A stretch of 64,000 nucleotides of DNA from Candidatus Roizmanbacteria bacterium UBA1450 (GCA_002329205.1 DCTC01000001.1:644623-708622), one strand, 5' to 3'. Positions 7,817 through 16,456 are shown, numbered from the stretch's first letter. The notes: generated from the letters alone by a model not told the origin. Numbers and translations: made by a program.

Positions 7817-8019
7817 GAGCCTCCGCCTCCGGGATCCGGTTCCGGTTCAGGCGGCGGGTTGTTGCTGATGTAAGGAAGATAAACGGTGTAAGCATATACC
7901 TCCTGGAAAAGCAGGCCTTCAATATCATCCAGCCAATGATTACCTCTTAAAAAAAAGTTCACATGTGTTTTTTTTTCAGCTATCGTAGGTTTAATATATT
8001 TTTTTTTGCGTGATTTCAT
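7813..8019 (-). CDS. Small YxxP-leader-like peptide, candidate RiPP-type precursor
   Basis: 68 residues. The N-terminal part 'KKKYIKPTIAEKK' contains Y-x-x-P-x-I, the pattern used by lasso-type leaders for binding PqqD-like recognition proteins. A hydrophobic patch 'VNFFLRG' and an acidic middle follow, then 'LLFQEVYA' (small residue at -1 and -3, like a signal-peptidase site) and a Tyr-rich, Pro/Glu/Gly tail ending 'PPPEPEPDPGGGGS'. The start overlaps the stop of the upstream membrane protein (TCAT), so it is coupled to it, and its end overlaps the kinase gene in the opposite direction. No family is recognised with certainty; precursor status is inferred from the motif plus the PqqD, kinase and peptidase genes around it. 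Confidence 0.6.
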   Translation of the reverse strand: MKSRKKKYIKPTIAEKKTHVNFFLRGNHWLDDIEGLLFQEVYAYTVYLPYISNNPPPEPEPDPGGGGS

Positions 8020-8573
8020 GAGTCCAGTTCGGTAATCGTAATTGATTTGAACGAAGCTTCCCCTTCGGACAAAAGGTCTAGCTCCATGATCAGCCTAATT
8101 GTACTGCCGTCTGAGATTTTGTCAATTGTGGTCCGCTCTGTACTATCGTTGATTTCCCGAAATATCGAAGCCCGGCTTATTTGATTTTCTGTGAAATAAA
8201 ACACGGTATCTTTGTCTGTTTTCGAAGATATGAGATGTATGAAATAACGGTTGTTTTCTGATGTAATACCTTTTACCATTCCTTCGAATTCAACGGTAGC
8301 TGTCCCGGAAGTTAACGTATCATTTCCCTCAATAATTAGAGCGAATCGGGTATTGGCATCTTCAACAATGTCATCTTGTAAATCAGAAGGAAGAGTCTCA
8401 ATAACAGAAGTAGGCGTCAGCGGTGGAGGAGATTTTGACGGGAGAATCTTAGCTGGTGTGGCTGTATCTGCTGGAAGACTATTTTTTCTAACAAAAAAGA
8501 TGTATACAATTTCCGCTATAATGACAATCCCTAAGAGCCCCGCTAGAACAAATAATATAGTGCTTTTTCGCAT
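8016..8573 (-). CDS. Single-pass membrane-anchored protein of unknown function
   Basis: 185 residues: an N-terminal membrane anchor (residues ~5-28, 'ILFVLAGLLGIVIIAEIVY'), a Pro/Ser/Thr-rich linker ('PSKSPPPLTPTS'), then a ~120-residue beta-rich exported domain containing 'TATVEFEGMVKGITSENNRY'. It overlaps the candidate peptide gene by four bases, so both are probably one transcript reading away from the nucleotidyltransferase genes. No known domain is recognised. It could be a surface partner of the peptide, or an immunity or assembly factor, but nothing in the sequence decides this. Confidence 0.65.
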   Translation of the reverse strand: MRKSTILFVLAGLLGIVIIAEIVYIFFVRKNSLPADTATPAKILPSKSPPPLTPTSVIETLPSDLQDDIVEDANTRFALIIEGNDTLTSGTATVEFEGMVKGITSENNRYFIHLISSKTDKDTVFYFTENQISRASIFREINDSTERTTIDKISDGSTIRLIMELDLLSEGEASFKSITITELDS

Positions 8574-8631
8574 GTTTAACTTATTCTAATATATACTGCA
8601 ACGCAATTCTATATTAAAATGAGCAGACCGT

Positions 8632-9156
8632 ATGAATATCTATTCTTATTATTTCCGGAAAGGTCCTGTTGAGTCTCACGTCCCGTTTGATCCGCCGACA
8701 AGGGAAATATTCAGTAAATGGCTGGATGATTTTTTGAAAATTAAATATGTTTCAAGATATGACGTATGGCTCAGTGGGGGGTTCCTGCAGAAAAAATGGT
8801 TTACTCGTGATGTTGACATATCTCTGACCGGTCCGGTAGATCCAATTATTCTTGAAAAGATTATGATAGAGGCATATGAATCGGCATTTGAAAAGTATCA
8901 CCTGTTGATTGATCTCCAGCATATCTCAAACCCTCTTATTCATCCCTATAAGCCCATTACCTACACATGCTTAGTTTTAGAGGGAGAACCGGAAAATCGT
9001 CCCGCTCATCATAAAAATGTAAAAAAAATTGGAACTCATTTAATACAGATAGATAAATCATTCCCATCAGAAAAACAGCTCAAGCATATAGAAAAGTTTG
9101 GACGGTATGATATCCCGCCTCTTTTACTCTCAAAGCGCAGTTTGAATAGCGTATGA
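8632..9156 (+). CDS. Minimal nucleotidyltransferase-fold protein
   Basis: 174 residues. 'YDVWLSGGFLQKKWFTRDVD' is the Pol-beta-type nucleotidyltransferase signature: a G-G turn followed by D-x-D (D-V-D) metal ligands. The rest is a compact alpha/beta protein. It overlaps the next gene by ATGA, indicating translational coupling with the peptidase/nucleotidyltransferase fusion. Nucleotidyltransferases of unknown role are also found in paeninodin-type lasso clusters (PadeN-like), which supports a link to the adjoining PqqD/kinase genes. The transferred nucleotide and acceptor are unknown; tRNA or small-ligand modification remains possible. Confidence 0.68.
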   Translation: MNIYSYYFRKGPVESHVPFDPPTREIFSKWLDDFLKIKYVSRYDVWLSGGFLQKKWFTRDVDISLTGPVDPIILEKIMIEAYESAFEKYHLLIDLQHISNPLIHPYKPITYTCLVLEGEPENRPAHHKNVKKIGTHLIQIDKSFPSEKQLKHIEKFGRYDIPPLLLSKRSLNSV

Positions 9157-10400
9157 ACATAAATTTAAGCAAAACTGATAGAATAAAAACCTTCGGTAAC
9201 AGTATGGCGCCTTTGCTGCATGACGGCGATGTTGTTTTTTATAAGCCTTTGTCTTTTCAAAAAATTCGGGTTGATGACATCGTCGTTGTCAAAACGCAAT
9301 CTGGTTATTACACCCATAGAGTTGTATATATAGGAGATAATTTCCTTATTACAAAAGGAGATAATACAAAAGAAAAGGATCAAAACGTAAGTCCGGAGCA
9401 GATAGTAGGCAAAGTCTATAAGGTAAAAAGAAACGGAGTAGTGTTTCCCTTGGCGTATCCGTATCTCGTCCAGTCAAGCATCTATTTCAAAGAAATATCT
9501 GAAATAATCCGTGAATTCAATACGCACAATATTCGTTATGTCATGCTGAAAGGATTATCTCTTCATCTGTTTTATGAAAAGAAAAAACCGCAACGGATTT
9601 ATGCTGATTGCGATATATTGGTAGACAAGTCACAGTGGCAAAAAATCAAAGCGATTTTTAAGCAAAAAGGATATATCTGTTTTGGCGATTCTGATACAGA
9701 GAATCTCAGAACACAGTTTGCATTTCTCAAAAATGTACATGAATTCCCGATTCTTTTTGATGTTCATACCGAACCGGCCTGCGGGATCGTGCGTTTTGGA
9801 GACATTGATGCGCTGTATCCGGCCTCATGGTTGCAACTAATGTCTGAAGATATGCTCAAAAGCAGGCGATCTATACAGTTTGAAGGCTCCATTGTTGAGA
9901 TTCTTCAACCGTCGCTTCTGATCCCGTATTTAGCACTGCATTTGTTCCAGCACAACTTCAGAGGTATATTCCGGCTCGCATTTATTGATCGAGTAATCCG
10001 ACACGAAATGCAACAGGATTCATTGTGGCCGGATATTGAACATTTTATACAGGAATACCGATTGAGAAATTATGTGTATCCTGTGTTTCTCCTTCTGAAA
10101 AAATATTACGATACGCCGATCCCGGAATCATTTCTGAGACAAATCAATCCGCCGTTGGTCCCTCGAATTGCTGCACACAGATATATCGTACATATTGATG
10201 TTTTCCGGACTCCTGTTCGAGTCGCGTCGGGTATTGAGAGATTCATTTTCCATCTGTTGTTGTCGCCTGTTCCCTTATTTCAGCGAATTGGCGTTTTTTT
10301 TCATCCCCAGGTAGTATCTACGATATTCCAAATCCTTTCTGTTTCTTCAAAATTCATAATACGTACGGGAGTAAAGAAACTAAGGCTACTGAAAAAATAG
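9153..10400 (+). CDS. Fusion of S26-type signal peptidase domain and NTP_transf_5-like nucleotidyltransferase
   Basis: 415 residues with two recognisable parts. Residues ~10-95 form an S26/S24 peptidase domain: nucleophile Ser17 in 'GNSMAPLL', His55 in 'YYTHRVV' and 'TKGDNTKEKD' with Asp70/Asp76, the Ser-His-Asp arrangement of Sec11/SipW-type signal peptidases rather than the Ser-Lys of LepB. There is no membrane segment. Residues ~110-340 match uncharacterised nucleotidyltransferases of the NTP_transf_5 type: 'NIRYVMLKGLSLHLFY' then 'YADCDILVD' (D-x-D). It is coupled to the upstream nucleotidyltransferase by ATGA. A soluble peptidase tied to a transferase next to a PqqD/kinase/peptide set suggests leader cleavage plus modification (inference). 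Confidence 0.72.
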   Translation: MNINLSKTDRIKTFGNSMAPLLHDGDVVFYKPLSFQKIRVDDIVVVKTQSGYYTHRVVYIGDNFLITKGDNTKEKDQNVSPEQIVGKVYKVKRNGVVFPLAYPYLVQSSIYFKEISEIIREFNTHNIRYVMLKGLSLHLFYEKKKPQRIYADCDILVDKSQWQKIKAIFKQKGYICFGDSDTENLRTQFAFLKNVHEFPILFDVHTEPACGIVRFGDIDALYPASWLQLMSEDMLKSRRSIQFEGSIVEILQPSLLIPYLALHLFQHNFRGIFRLAFIDRVIRHEMQQDSLWPDIEHFIQEYRLRNYVYPVFLLLKKYYDTPIPESFLRQINPPLVPRIAAHRYIVHIDVFRTPVRVASGIERFIFHLLLSPVPLFQRIGVFFHPQVVSTIFQILSVSSKFIIRTGVKKLRLLKK

Positions 10401-10453
10401 ATAATCGATCACTTGTCAAATCAGGCGCCTTGACTGTTGTATAATGTGTATCT

Positions 10454-11302
10454 ATGGTGACCTTCCGCGGTATTTCATTTCGGACAGTTGTAAAAATAGC
10501 ACAGTTTGTACGCAATAATTATTTTTTTATCACGCTCCTTGCCGTTGTTGGTTTTGTCGGTTTTGTATTCGTCTTCAGATCTCTTACTGCGGAAACGGAA
10601 ACAGTATACGCAAAAGTAAAAGTATCACAGGGATTGTGGTGGGCAAACACGGCCAAACCCTCATACTGGCTGGCAAAATCTCTCCAAAAAGGGATGGTAG
10701 AAAAAAGCCTCTCCGGCAAACCGACCGTCGAAGTTCTCTCTGTCCGGTATTATCCCTGGTGGAATACCGAGCAGTTTGATGTGTATTTGACCGTAAAACT
10801 TGACGTGACAAAAAATGAGAGAACGGGAAGATACACTTTTAAACGATCCCCTTTGGCAATCGGTTCTCCGATGGACCTCGAATTTGCCGAGACGCAGGTG
10901 AGCGCGACTGTTATGGCTCTTTCCGATCGTCCATTTGATGAAATAAGAGAGGAGAGGATCATTACACTTGAAAAAAAACATGCAAATACATGGGAAGGCG
11001 AAGCTGTTGAGATAGGGGATACGTATTTTGATGGTCAGGATGTCGTGTTTGAAATTCTTGAGAAACGGGTCGTCGGCTCCCGTGAGGTATACAGTAGTGT
11101 AGGGAACAATTATCCTATTGACACAGAAAAAAAAGTTGATGTAACTATTACTGCTCGCGTCAATCTGCTCCGAGCAGATGATAAACTGATTTTTCGTGAA
11201 GAACAGCCGTTGCAGCTCGGCCGATATATAAACATTCACACCGCCCGCTTTGCCCTTCAGGATTATGTGATCGCTTCCATATCAGAAGATACAAAACAGT
11301 AA
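10454..11302 (+). CDS. Single-pass membrane protein with an extracytoplasmic domain, unknown function
   Basis: 282 residues. One transmembrane segment at residues ~23-44 ('YFFITLLAVVGFVGFVFVF') follows a basic N-terminus; the rest is a soluble beta-rich domain of ~230 residues without Cys, containing 'VEVLSVRYYPWWNTEQFDVY'. A -10-like TATAAT (10440-10445) lies 8 bases before the start codon, suggesting a nearly leaderless mRNA. No domain family is recognised. It stands between the nucleotidyltransferase fusion and the Tat-exported protein on the same strand; a 99-bp gap before the latter suggests separate transcription. Confidence 0.7.
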   Translation: MVTFRGISFRTVVKIAQFVRNNYFFITLLAVVGFVGFVFVFRSLTAETETVYAKVKVSQGLWWANTAKPSYWLAKSLQKGMVEKSLSGKPTVEVLSVRYYPWWNTEQFDVYLTVKLDVTKNERTGRYTFKRSPLAIGSPMDLEFAETQVSATVMALSDRPFDEIREERIITLEKKHANTWEGEAVEIGDTYFDGQDVVFEILEKRVVGSREVYSSVGNNYPIDTEKKVDVTITARVNLLRADDKLIFREEQPLQLGRYINIHTARFALQDYVIASISEDTKQ

Positions 11303-11400
11303 ATATGTGTATACAGTGTGTATTACTATAGGATAGACTATTGATTATGCTGCTCCTCTTTCATATACTATAGGGTATATATTTAAAATTATCTCTTTCT

Positions 11401-14193
11401 ATGTCTAAAACACCCGAAAAACCGTTAAATCAGAATGAAGGTTCAGGATGGAGTCAGCAAATGAATAGGCGTACTTTTTTGAAAACATTGGGAATGGGCG
11501 CAGCTGTAGTCGGCGCCGCGGCGTATGCCCCCGGACTTCGAGCCTCAACGCCACCCAGCCCGGAAGCGACATCACCACTGGCGCAGCCAGAAGCAGCAGA
11601 AGCAGGAACTATTGATTGGAGTCAACTCCCGCTTGTCCAGGGAGAGCCTGAGTCATCGGGGCTGGTGGAAGTAGCTGAGCCTCTTTCTTCAATCTTAGAT
11701 CAGACTCGTCTAGTTGATTCTAGTACATTAAATTTACGCAACGCTGATGATTTGAATGATGTTCTTCAACAGCTTCCTCAGAATTCCCTCTTGCGCATTA
11801 TACCCGAAGATCCGGATAGTGAGAAACCGGTCGTCAGCGGTTATGCACTTTCGCGAGTTGCACAACTGCAACTGGGTGAAGGTCCTGATACGTTAACCGA
11901 AGTAGATAAAAACGGAAGACTGGCACTTGATCTGACGAAAGAAGTAGTCCCAGACGGGAACGGCACTATTTCATTTACTGATCCGGTAAAAGGTGTTGTT
12001 ACGATTCCCACTTCAGCCACCATCGTCAGTTATGAAGAACGGGATATGAATATGCCGGAAGCTTCACTTGTACGTAATGCAGCAGATTTTGCCAGCACGT
12101 TCAGCAAAGAGGTAGTCGGCGGACTGGCAGGTGCCGGTGAATCGGTTTCACTTCGGGCGTGGAATGCTCAAGAAATTAACCCTTTCCAGCGGGCAGTACT
12201 TTATGCAGCAATTGACGAAGCGGTAAAAAAACCGGAAGAACGAACCGGTGTCGTCGAAGTAGATAGCATTCTCAAAACCGGTATGGAAGTCCGGGACGGT
12301 AAATTAGTCGAGACCGGACCGGAAGCAAAATTCAGCCTTGCCGTGCATTCGGGTGACGGATATGTCGATGTGATATCCCGTACTGGAGACGGAAATCAGA
12401 ATGATAAATTTATCATAACCCGTGTCCTGACCAATTCTGATATGGATTCATTGAATATCGGTACGGTACAGGGAGTGGGCTTTGCCACATGGGAAGGTTT
12501 GGCAGAAGCATACGGTACACAAGCGGAAACCTATGCCCAAAACGCAACTACGTTGCAGGAGACTCAAGAGAATCTTGAACAGCTGGCAAATTTGCCTCAG
12601 GCTGGAGTATTTCTTGCGGGTATGGGAGAAAACGGTATTATTGCGGCAAAAAATGATGCTTTGATTCCAGAAAAACGAATCAGAACCTACCTTATGAGTC
12701 AGGGTATTACGCCTGATAAAACCGTACGCTATGAGCGTCTTTCCGACAGTTCTGACGGCACACCCGACTATCGGGCACGATTATATGCTACCGACAGGAC
12801 GGATTATCAAAATACCAAAGAAATAATTCATGCAGAAGCTAAGCTTATCGAACTAAACGGAAATGCCGAATGGGTTGTCGTGCCTGAAGAGGTTGACATG
12901 AAAGCATATGTTGATACATATGCAAGTGTTTATGCGCTTGATACAGGTGAAGTGCGTGAGAATCTCTCGTACGAACAGAAGATGGATGCGGACGGCAATT
13001 CGTATATGGTTATGCTTCATAATCGTGTTCCGCTTATGGTACACAGACTCGGTGCCGAAGGATCAGCATGGGAAGAAGCAACACCTGAAATCTGCGGGAA
13101 GTTGAACGAAAATCCTATTACCGTCTTTACATCAGTCGACGGCGCAGAACCGTATACATCTCCGGTTTACAAAAAGACCTATGAAAAATTCAGCGGTCTT
13201 GCACCATCAGGTAGCTTTCTAAAATCATCCCTTGACCGATATCGAAGTACAACTGAAGAATTTGTGGCTCATGTTGCCGAAAGCGGCGAAAGTCTGAGGG
13301 CTCATACATCATTCTTCCATCAGGTCATAAAACAGGAATTGGGAGAGACGGCAACACGCGAGCAAGTTGATCAGTTTGTGGATGATCACATCGAGTCACT
13401 GTTTGGAGTCCTCGATAAATTCAAAGATAAATTGCCCAAAATTGAGATTATATTTGCCAATGAACCTCGATGGAAAAGCGGACAAAATATGGGTTGGGAA
13501 CAAAGTCCTTTGTATTCGGCATATGGTGAACAATGGCCGGTTGAGATTTTTGTCCGATTGTATCAGGCCGCCAAAGATCGAGGGTATGATATCGGGAATC
13601 AGGTAACATTTATGCATAATGATTATGGGGTGGAGGTAGATGATCCGGCAGGAGGTTATACAAAAGCGGATATGGTGCGCGAAGACATCGCGAGAACGAA
13701 AGCCGCAGTCGCCGCACGCCTTGGAATACCGGCTGATGAAGTGCCGATGGTCATGGGTTTTCAGGGTTGGGGTGCTTTCGGTGCAGCTTTGGCAGATCAT
13801 CAATATATCGTGAACGGAACAAATCTGATAACGATGGATCACGATCAGGCTGTCAATCAAATTGCCGCAAATATTCAAAGTTATGCGGATGTGCTGGATC
13901 CCTCGGGGACAAAACGTCCGGTAAAAGTAACGGAAATCGGAACGTACGGAGCAAGTGAAGACGAACAGGCGGAATATGTAAAACGATGGGTTGAGGGTAT
14001 AAAAGCCAGCGGTCGCGCCGATTCTATCGGGTTCTGGTCTCCGCTACGGGAAGAAGGAATGAAAGGTGGAGATAATCTTTCACTGTTTGAAGTCCCCAAG
14101 ATCGTCATTAAGGAAGTAGACGGAAAACAGGCGGCAGACAGCTACCGGCCGAGAAAAATGTATTATGCCCTAAACAGCGCTTTGTACAGCTGA
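11401..14193 (+). CDS. Tat-exported protein with GH-A/GH10-like C-terminal glycosidase-like region
   Basis: 930 residues. A twin-arginine signal 'NRRTFLKTLGMGAAVVGAAA' lies at residues 22-41 after a 20-residue hydrophilic extension; ATG 11461 is a possible alternative start. A long linker-like region follows. The last ~260 residues look like a clan GH-A (beta/alpha)8 hydrolase: 'IIFANEPRW' with candidate acid/base Glu688 and 'VKVTEIGTYG' with candidate nucleophile Glu845, plus 'DSIGFWSPLRE' after it, as in GH10 xylanases. It would fold in the cytoplasm and act outside. The substrate is unknown, and the residue spacing is larger than usual for GH10, so an inactive or divergent enzyme is possible. 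Confidence 0.72.
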   Translation: MSKTPEKPLNQNEGSGWSQQMNRRTFLKTLGMGAAVVGAAAYAPGLRASTPPSPEATSPLAQPEAAEAGTIDWSQLPLVQGEPESSGLVEVAEPLSSILDQTRLVDSSTLNLRNADDLNDVLQQLPQNSLLRIIPEDPDSEKPVVSGYALSRVAQLQLGEGPDTLTEVDKNGRLALDLTKEVVPDGNGTISFTDPVKGVVTIPTSATIVSYEERDMNMPEASLVRNAADFASTFSKEVVGGLAGAGESVSLRAWNAQEINPFQRAVLYAAIDEAVKKPEERTGVVEVDSILKTGMEVRDGKLVETGPEAKFSLAVHSGDGYVDVISRTGDGNQNDKFIITRVLTNSDMDSLNIGTVQGVGFATWEGLAEAYGTQAETYAQNATTLQETQENLEQLANLPQAGVFLAGMGENGIIAAKNDALIPEKRIRTYLMSQGITPDKTVRYERLSDSSDGTPDYRARLYATDRTDYQNTKEIIHAEAKLIELNGNAEWVVVPEEVDMKAYVDTYASVYALDTGEVRENLSYEQKMDADGNSYMVMLHNRVPLMVHRLGAEGSAWEEATPEICGKLNENPITVFTSVDGAEPYTSPVYKKTYEKFSGLAPSGSFLKSSLDRYRSTTEEFVAHVAESGESLRAHTSFFHQVIKQELGETATREQVDQFVDDHIESLFGVLDKFKDKLPKIEIIFANEPRWKSGQNMGWEQSPLYSAYGEQWPVEIFVRLYQAAKDRGYDIGNQVTFMHNDYGVEVDDPAGGYTKADMVREDIARTKAAVAARLGIPADEVPMVMGFQGWGAFGAALADHQYIVNGTNLITMDHDQAVNQIAANIQSYADVLDPSGTKRPVKVTEIGTYGASEDEQAEYVKRWVEGIKASGRADSIGFWSPLREEGMKGGDNLSLFEVPKIVIKEVDGKQAADSYRPRKMYYALNSALYS

Positions 14194-15530
14194 TTGTTTT
14201 TGTAGCGTTTGGTAGCAAACTGTAAAATCGAAGTAACGGCAACAACCTGGAATAAAATCATGAAGTATATAAAATGTACATAGTATCGATCCCAATTAAG
14301 CAAGAGATAGAAAGATGCCATCAGATTGATAAAGAGAAAACAGGTGAAAATCAGCACTCTCGGATGTGTGACGTTTCGTCGTATCTTATTTAGAAAAATG
14401 ACTGTCCCCCCCAAAAACAGTATCACTTTCATATAAAAAGAAACAGCGCTCATGCAAAATCGTTCATGAAGAAAGAATTGACCGTTGAAATGGCAGTGCT
14501 TTTCAGAGTCAAAAATAAAGTTTGAGTAGACAGAAGTTATTCTATCAGAATATGTAGGGAGCTTTTGTGAAGGATACTGAGATGCCTGCTCTTGAGCTTG
14601 CTGATATCGTATCCGGTACATAGTGAGGGTATTTTCGATGGGGTTCGGATAGAGATACGGATGAAGGGCGATAAATAAAATGATACAAGTACTATTAAAA
14701 AGAAAAATTCCAATCAACTTCTTTTGTATTGAAAATAGGTCTTTATTGTAGAAATTTTTCAATAGTATTATCAGATAAGTACCATTTACAAAGAAAAAAA
14801 GCATGATTCCGTTCAGCTTAGTTTGTGTAAGCAATGCAGTTGAAATACCCGTCAATAACGATAATAACAGTGTGTCTTTCTTGGAGGTTACGGTGAGGAC
14901 AAGAAGGTAGGTTGTTGTGAGAAATAACAATACAAATAGACCTTCTGAATGAGCTCTCAATCCTGAGGTAATGAATAAGAAATTCATCCCAAACATAATA
15001 CTGGTAAGCAGTGCTGTAATAAGCGAACTGATCCGTCTTGTAAGCAGAAAAGTGATTACAACGGTCAGTGTCAGAATTATTGTGTTTCCTGCCCGTGCCG
15101 TATTTATAATTTCAATTGTTGGTATTATATCGTTGCCGTACTGTAATATCAGCTCATCTGCATTTGAATCAAGTTGTCTTTGGGGAAGCGGACCCCACAA
15201 GTAAATTGCTTTATCGGGATCTAGTCCCCAATTTATAAAATTGCTTTTTTGTTTGTAATTATGATAATACATTGATGTTATTTCATAAAAATTATTGTCA
15301 ATAAGGAATTTGATATAGTCATTGTCGTAGTATTCCTTCTGAGAGAGGAATTTTGGATACAGGAGAGCACCATACAAATACTCGGCAAGTTTCGGCTGGT
15401 TAACTGCATAATAGCTTTGCCAATGAAAATTATGAATATCTCCTTTTATCAGGAAGTCAAAATAATAGCTCCGTCCTATCCATGCGTATTCATCCCAATA
15501 ACGGATTGATATGTCTTTGTAAATCAGCAA
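14163..15530 (-). CDS. Polytopic membrane glycosyltransferase, GT39/GT83 (PMT/ArnT) type
   Basis: At least 455 residues. An N-terminal luminal-type loop carries 'RYWDEYAWIGRSYYFDFLIK' and 'QPKLAEYLYG', the acidic Asp-Glu region and downstream loop typical of polyprenyl-phosphate-sugar-dependent transferases, followed by about nine membrane segments. The 3' end overlaps the convergent gene by 31 bases. The TTG start at 15530 would remove half of the first membrane helix; the frame stays open upstream to 15608 and encodes the missing helix ('LQTILISLFLFLIFLNYY') but offers no ATG, GTG or TTG. The gene therefore starts at a rare codon such as ATT 15605 or has lost its start codon. Confidence 0.75.
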   Translation of the reverse strand: MLIYKDISIRYWDEYAWIGRSYYFDFLIKGDIHNFHWQSYYAVNQPKLAEYLYGALLYPKFLSQKEYYDNDYIKFLIDNNFYEITSMYYHNYKQKSNFINWGLDPDKAIYLWGPLPQRQLDSNADELILQYGNDIIPTIEIINTARAGNTIILTLTVVITFLLTRRISSLITALLTSIMFGMNFLFITSGLRAHSEGLFVLLFLTTTYLLVLTVTSKKDTLLLSLLTGISTALLTQTKLNGIMLFFFVNGTYLIILLKNFYNKDLFSIQKKLIGIFLFNSTCIILFIALHPYLYPNPIENTLTMYRIRYQQAQEQASQYPSQKLPTYSDRITSVYSNFIFDSEKHCHFNGQFFLHERFCMSAVSFYMKVILFLGGTVIFLNKIRRNVTHPRVLIFTCFLFINLMASFYLLLNWDRYYVHFIYFMILFQVVAVTSILQFATKRYKNNQLYKALFRA

Positions 15531-15685
15531 ATAATAATTTAAAAAAATTAAAAACAGAAATAACGAAATGAGGATTGTTTGAAGTTTGGGTTTTCTATAT
15601 TGAATTCTTTATGAGAGTTCATCAATTCATTCGGAAGTAATTGTATTCTGGAATCCGCAGGACGCAATGTACAGTATAGCTGGTT

Positions 15686-16456
15686 TTACCTATGCCACAT
15701 TGAGTAAATTTTTTGTGTAATGATAAGGTATACAAAAAGTATCCCGTCGATAAGGTATCTCCTCCAAAGGCGTTTTGGCTCAGTTGCCAATCGAAACAAC
15801 CATTCAAAACCCAAATCTCCCAGCAATTTCGGAGCTTGAGGTTTTGTCTTTGCAATAAAATCAAAGGCCGCACCCGCCGGTATAATAACGGCAGGGACTC
15901 CTGGACTTATCCTCTGAGAAAGCCAAACAGTAAATTCTTCCTGCCTGGGGCTGCCGATCCCTACAAAAATAATGTCCGGATTATATTTTTTTATCCTTTT
16001 GATGAGTTTGTCTTGTTCTTTCTCTGATAATGCTCGAAAGAGCGATGGTTCTGAAGCAATTTGTATTTCAGGAAATAACTGCTGAAGATTATGTTGTAAT
16101 GAACGAAGGGTTGTCTCGGTACTGCCGTATAAGAATATTCGATAGTTGTTGTGCGCGGCCAACTCGCACACGTTCTGCATAAGCTCCGGACCGTATAATC
16201 TGTGTTTCAAGCGGATGTTATATAAAAAATACAAGGAACGTTTCACCCACTGGCTGTCAGGCAATAGAAAATCAAAACGTTCCAGAGTTTTTTGTAGTGA
16301 AGGTTGGTAATATGCTCTCACCAGTGTCTGAGATGCAATAGGAGAGATGAGGAGAACCTTTTTGGAGTCCACAGAGTGTTTGATTTTACCGATCACATAT
16401 GCGGAGTCGCAGGCGGTAATCAAATTTTTTAGTATGCGATAAGCTCCTTTATACAT
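15686..16456 (-). CDS. WecG/TagA/CpsF family glycosyltransferase (GT26)
   Basis: 256 residues, normal length for the family. 'LLPDSQWVKRSLYF' matches the N-terminal D-G-x-x-x-x motif region in variant form, 'RLYGPELMQNVCELA' and 'YRIFLYGSTETTL' follow, then 'DIIFVGIGSPRQEEF' (the G-x-P-x-Q-E signature) and 'GFEWLFRLATEPKRLWRRYL', the conserved C-terminal block. These enzymes add N-acetylmannosaminuronic acid or similar sugars to undecaprenyl-linked intermediates on the cytoplasmic membrane face. It overlaps the end of the upstream GT4 gene by 8 bases, part of one minus-strand glycan operon. Confidence 0.88.
   Translation of the reverse strand: MYKGAYRILKNLITACDSAYVIGKIKHSVDSKKVLLISPIASQTLVRAYYQPSLQKTLERFDFLLPDSQWVKRSLYFLYNIRLKHRLYGPELMQNVCELAAHNNYRIFLYGSTETTLRSLQHNLQQLFPEIQIASEPSLFRALSEKEQDKLIKRIKKYNPDIIFVGIGSPRQEEFTVWLSQRISPGVPAVIIPAGAAFDFIAKTKPQAPKLLGDLGFEWLFRLATEPKRLWRRYLIDGILFVYLIITQKIYSMWHR

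Noticed and set aside
7813..7860. The GGGGS end of the small peptide as a cloning or linker artefact
   Set aside because: The surrounding DNA is continuous with the flanking gene, and the preceding PPPEPEPDP tail and overlap with the kinase gene are natural in composition.
6685..10400. A complete lasso-peptide or PQQ biosynthesis cluster
   Set aside because: There is no asparagine-synthetase-like cyclase, transglutaminase-like protease, PqqA/PqqE or transporter next to these genes; the locus only resembles such clusters.
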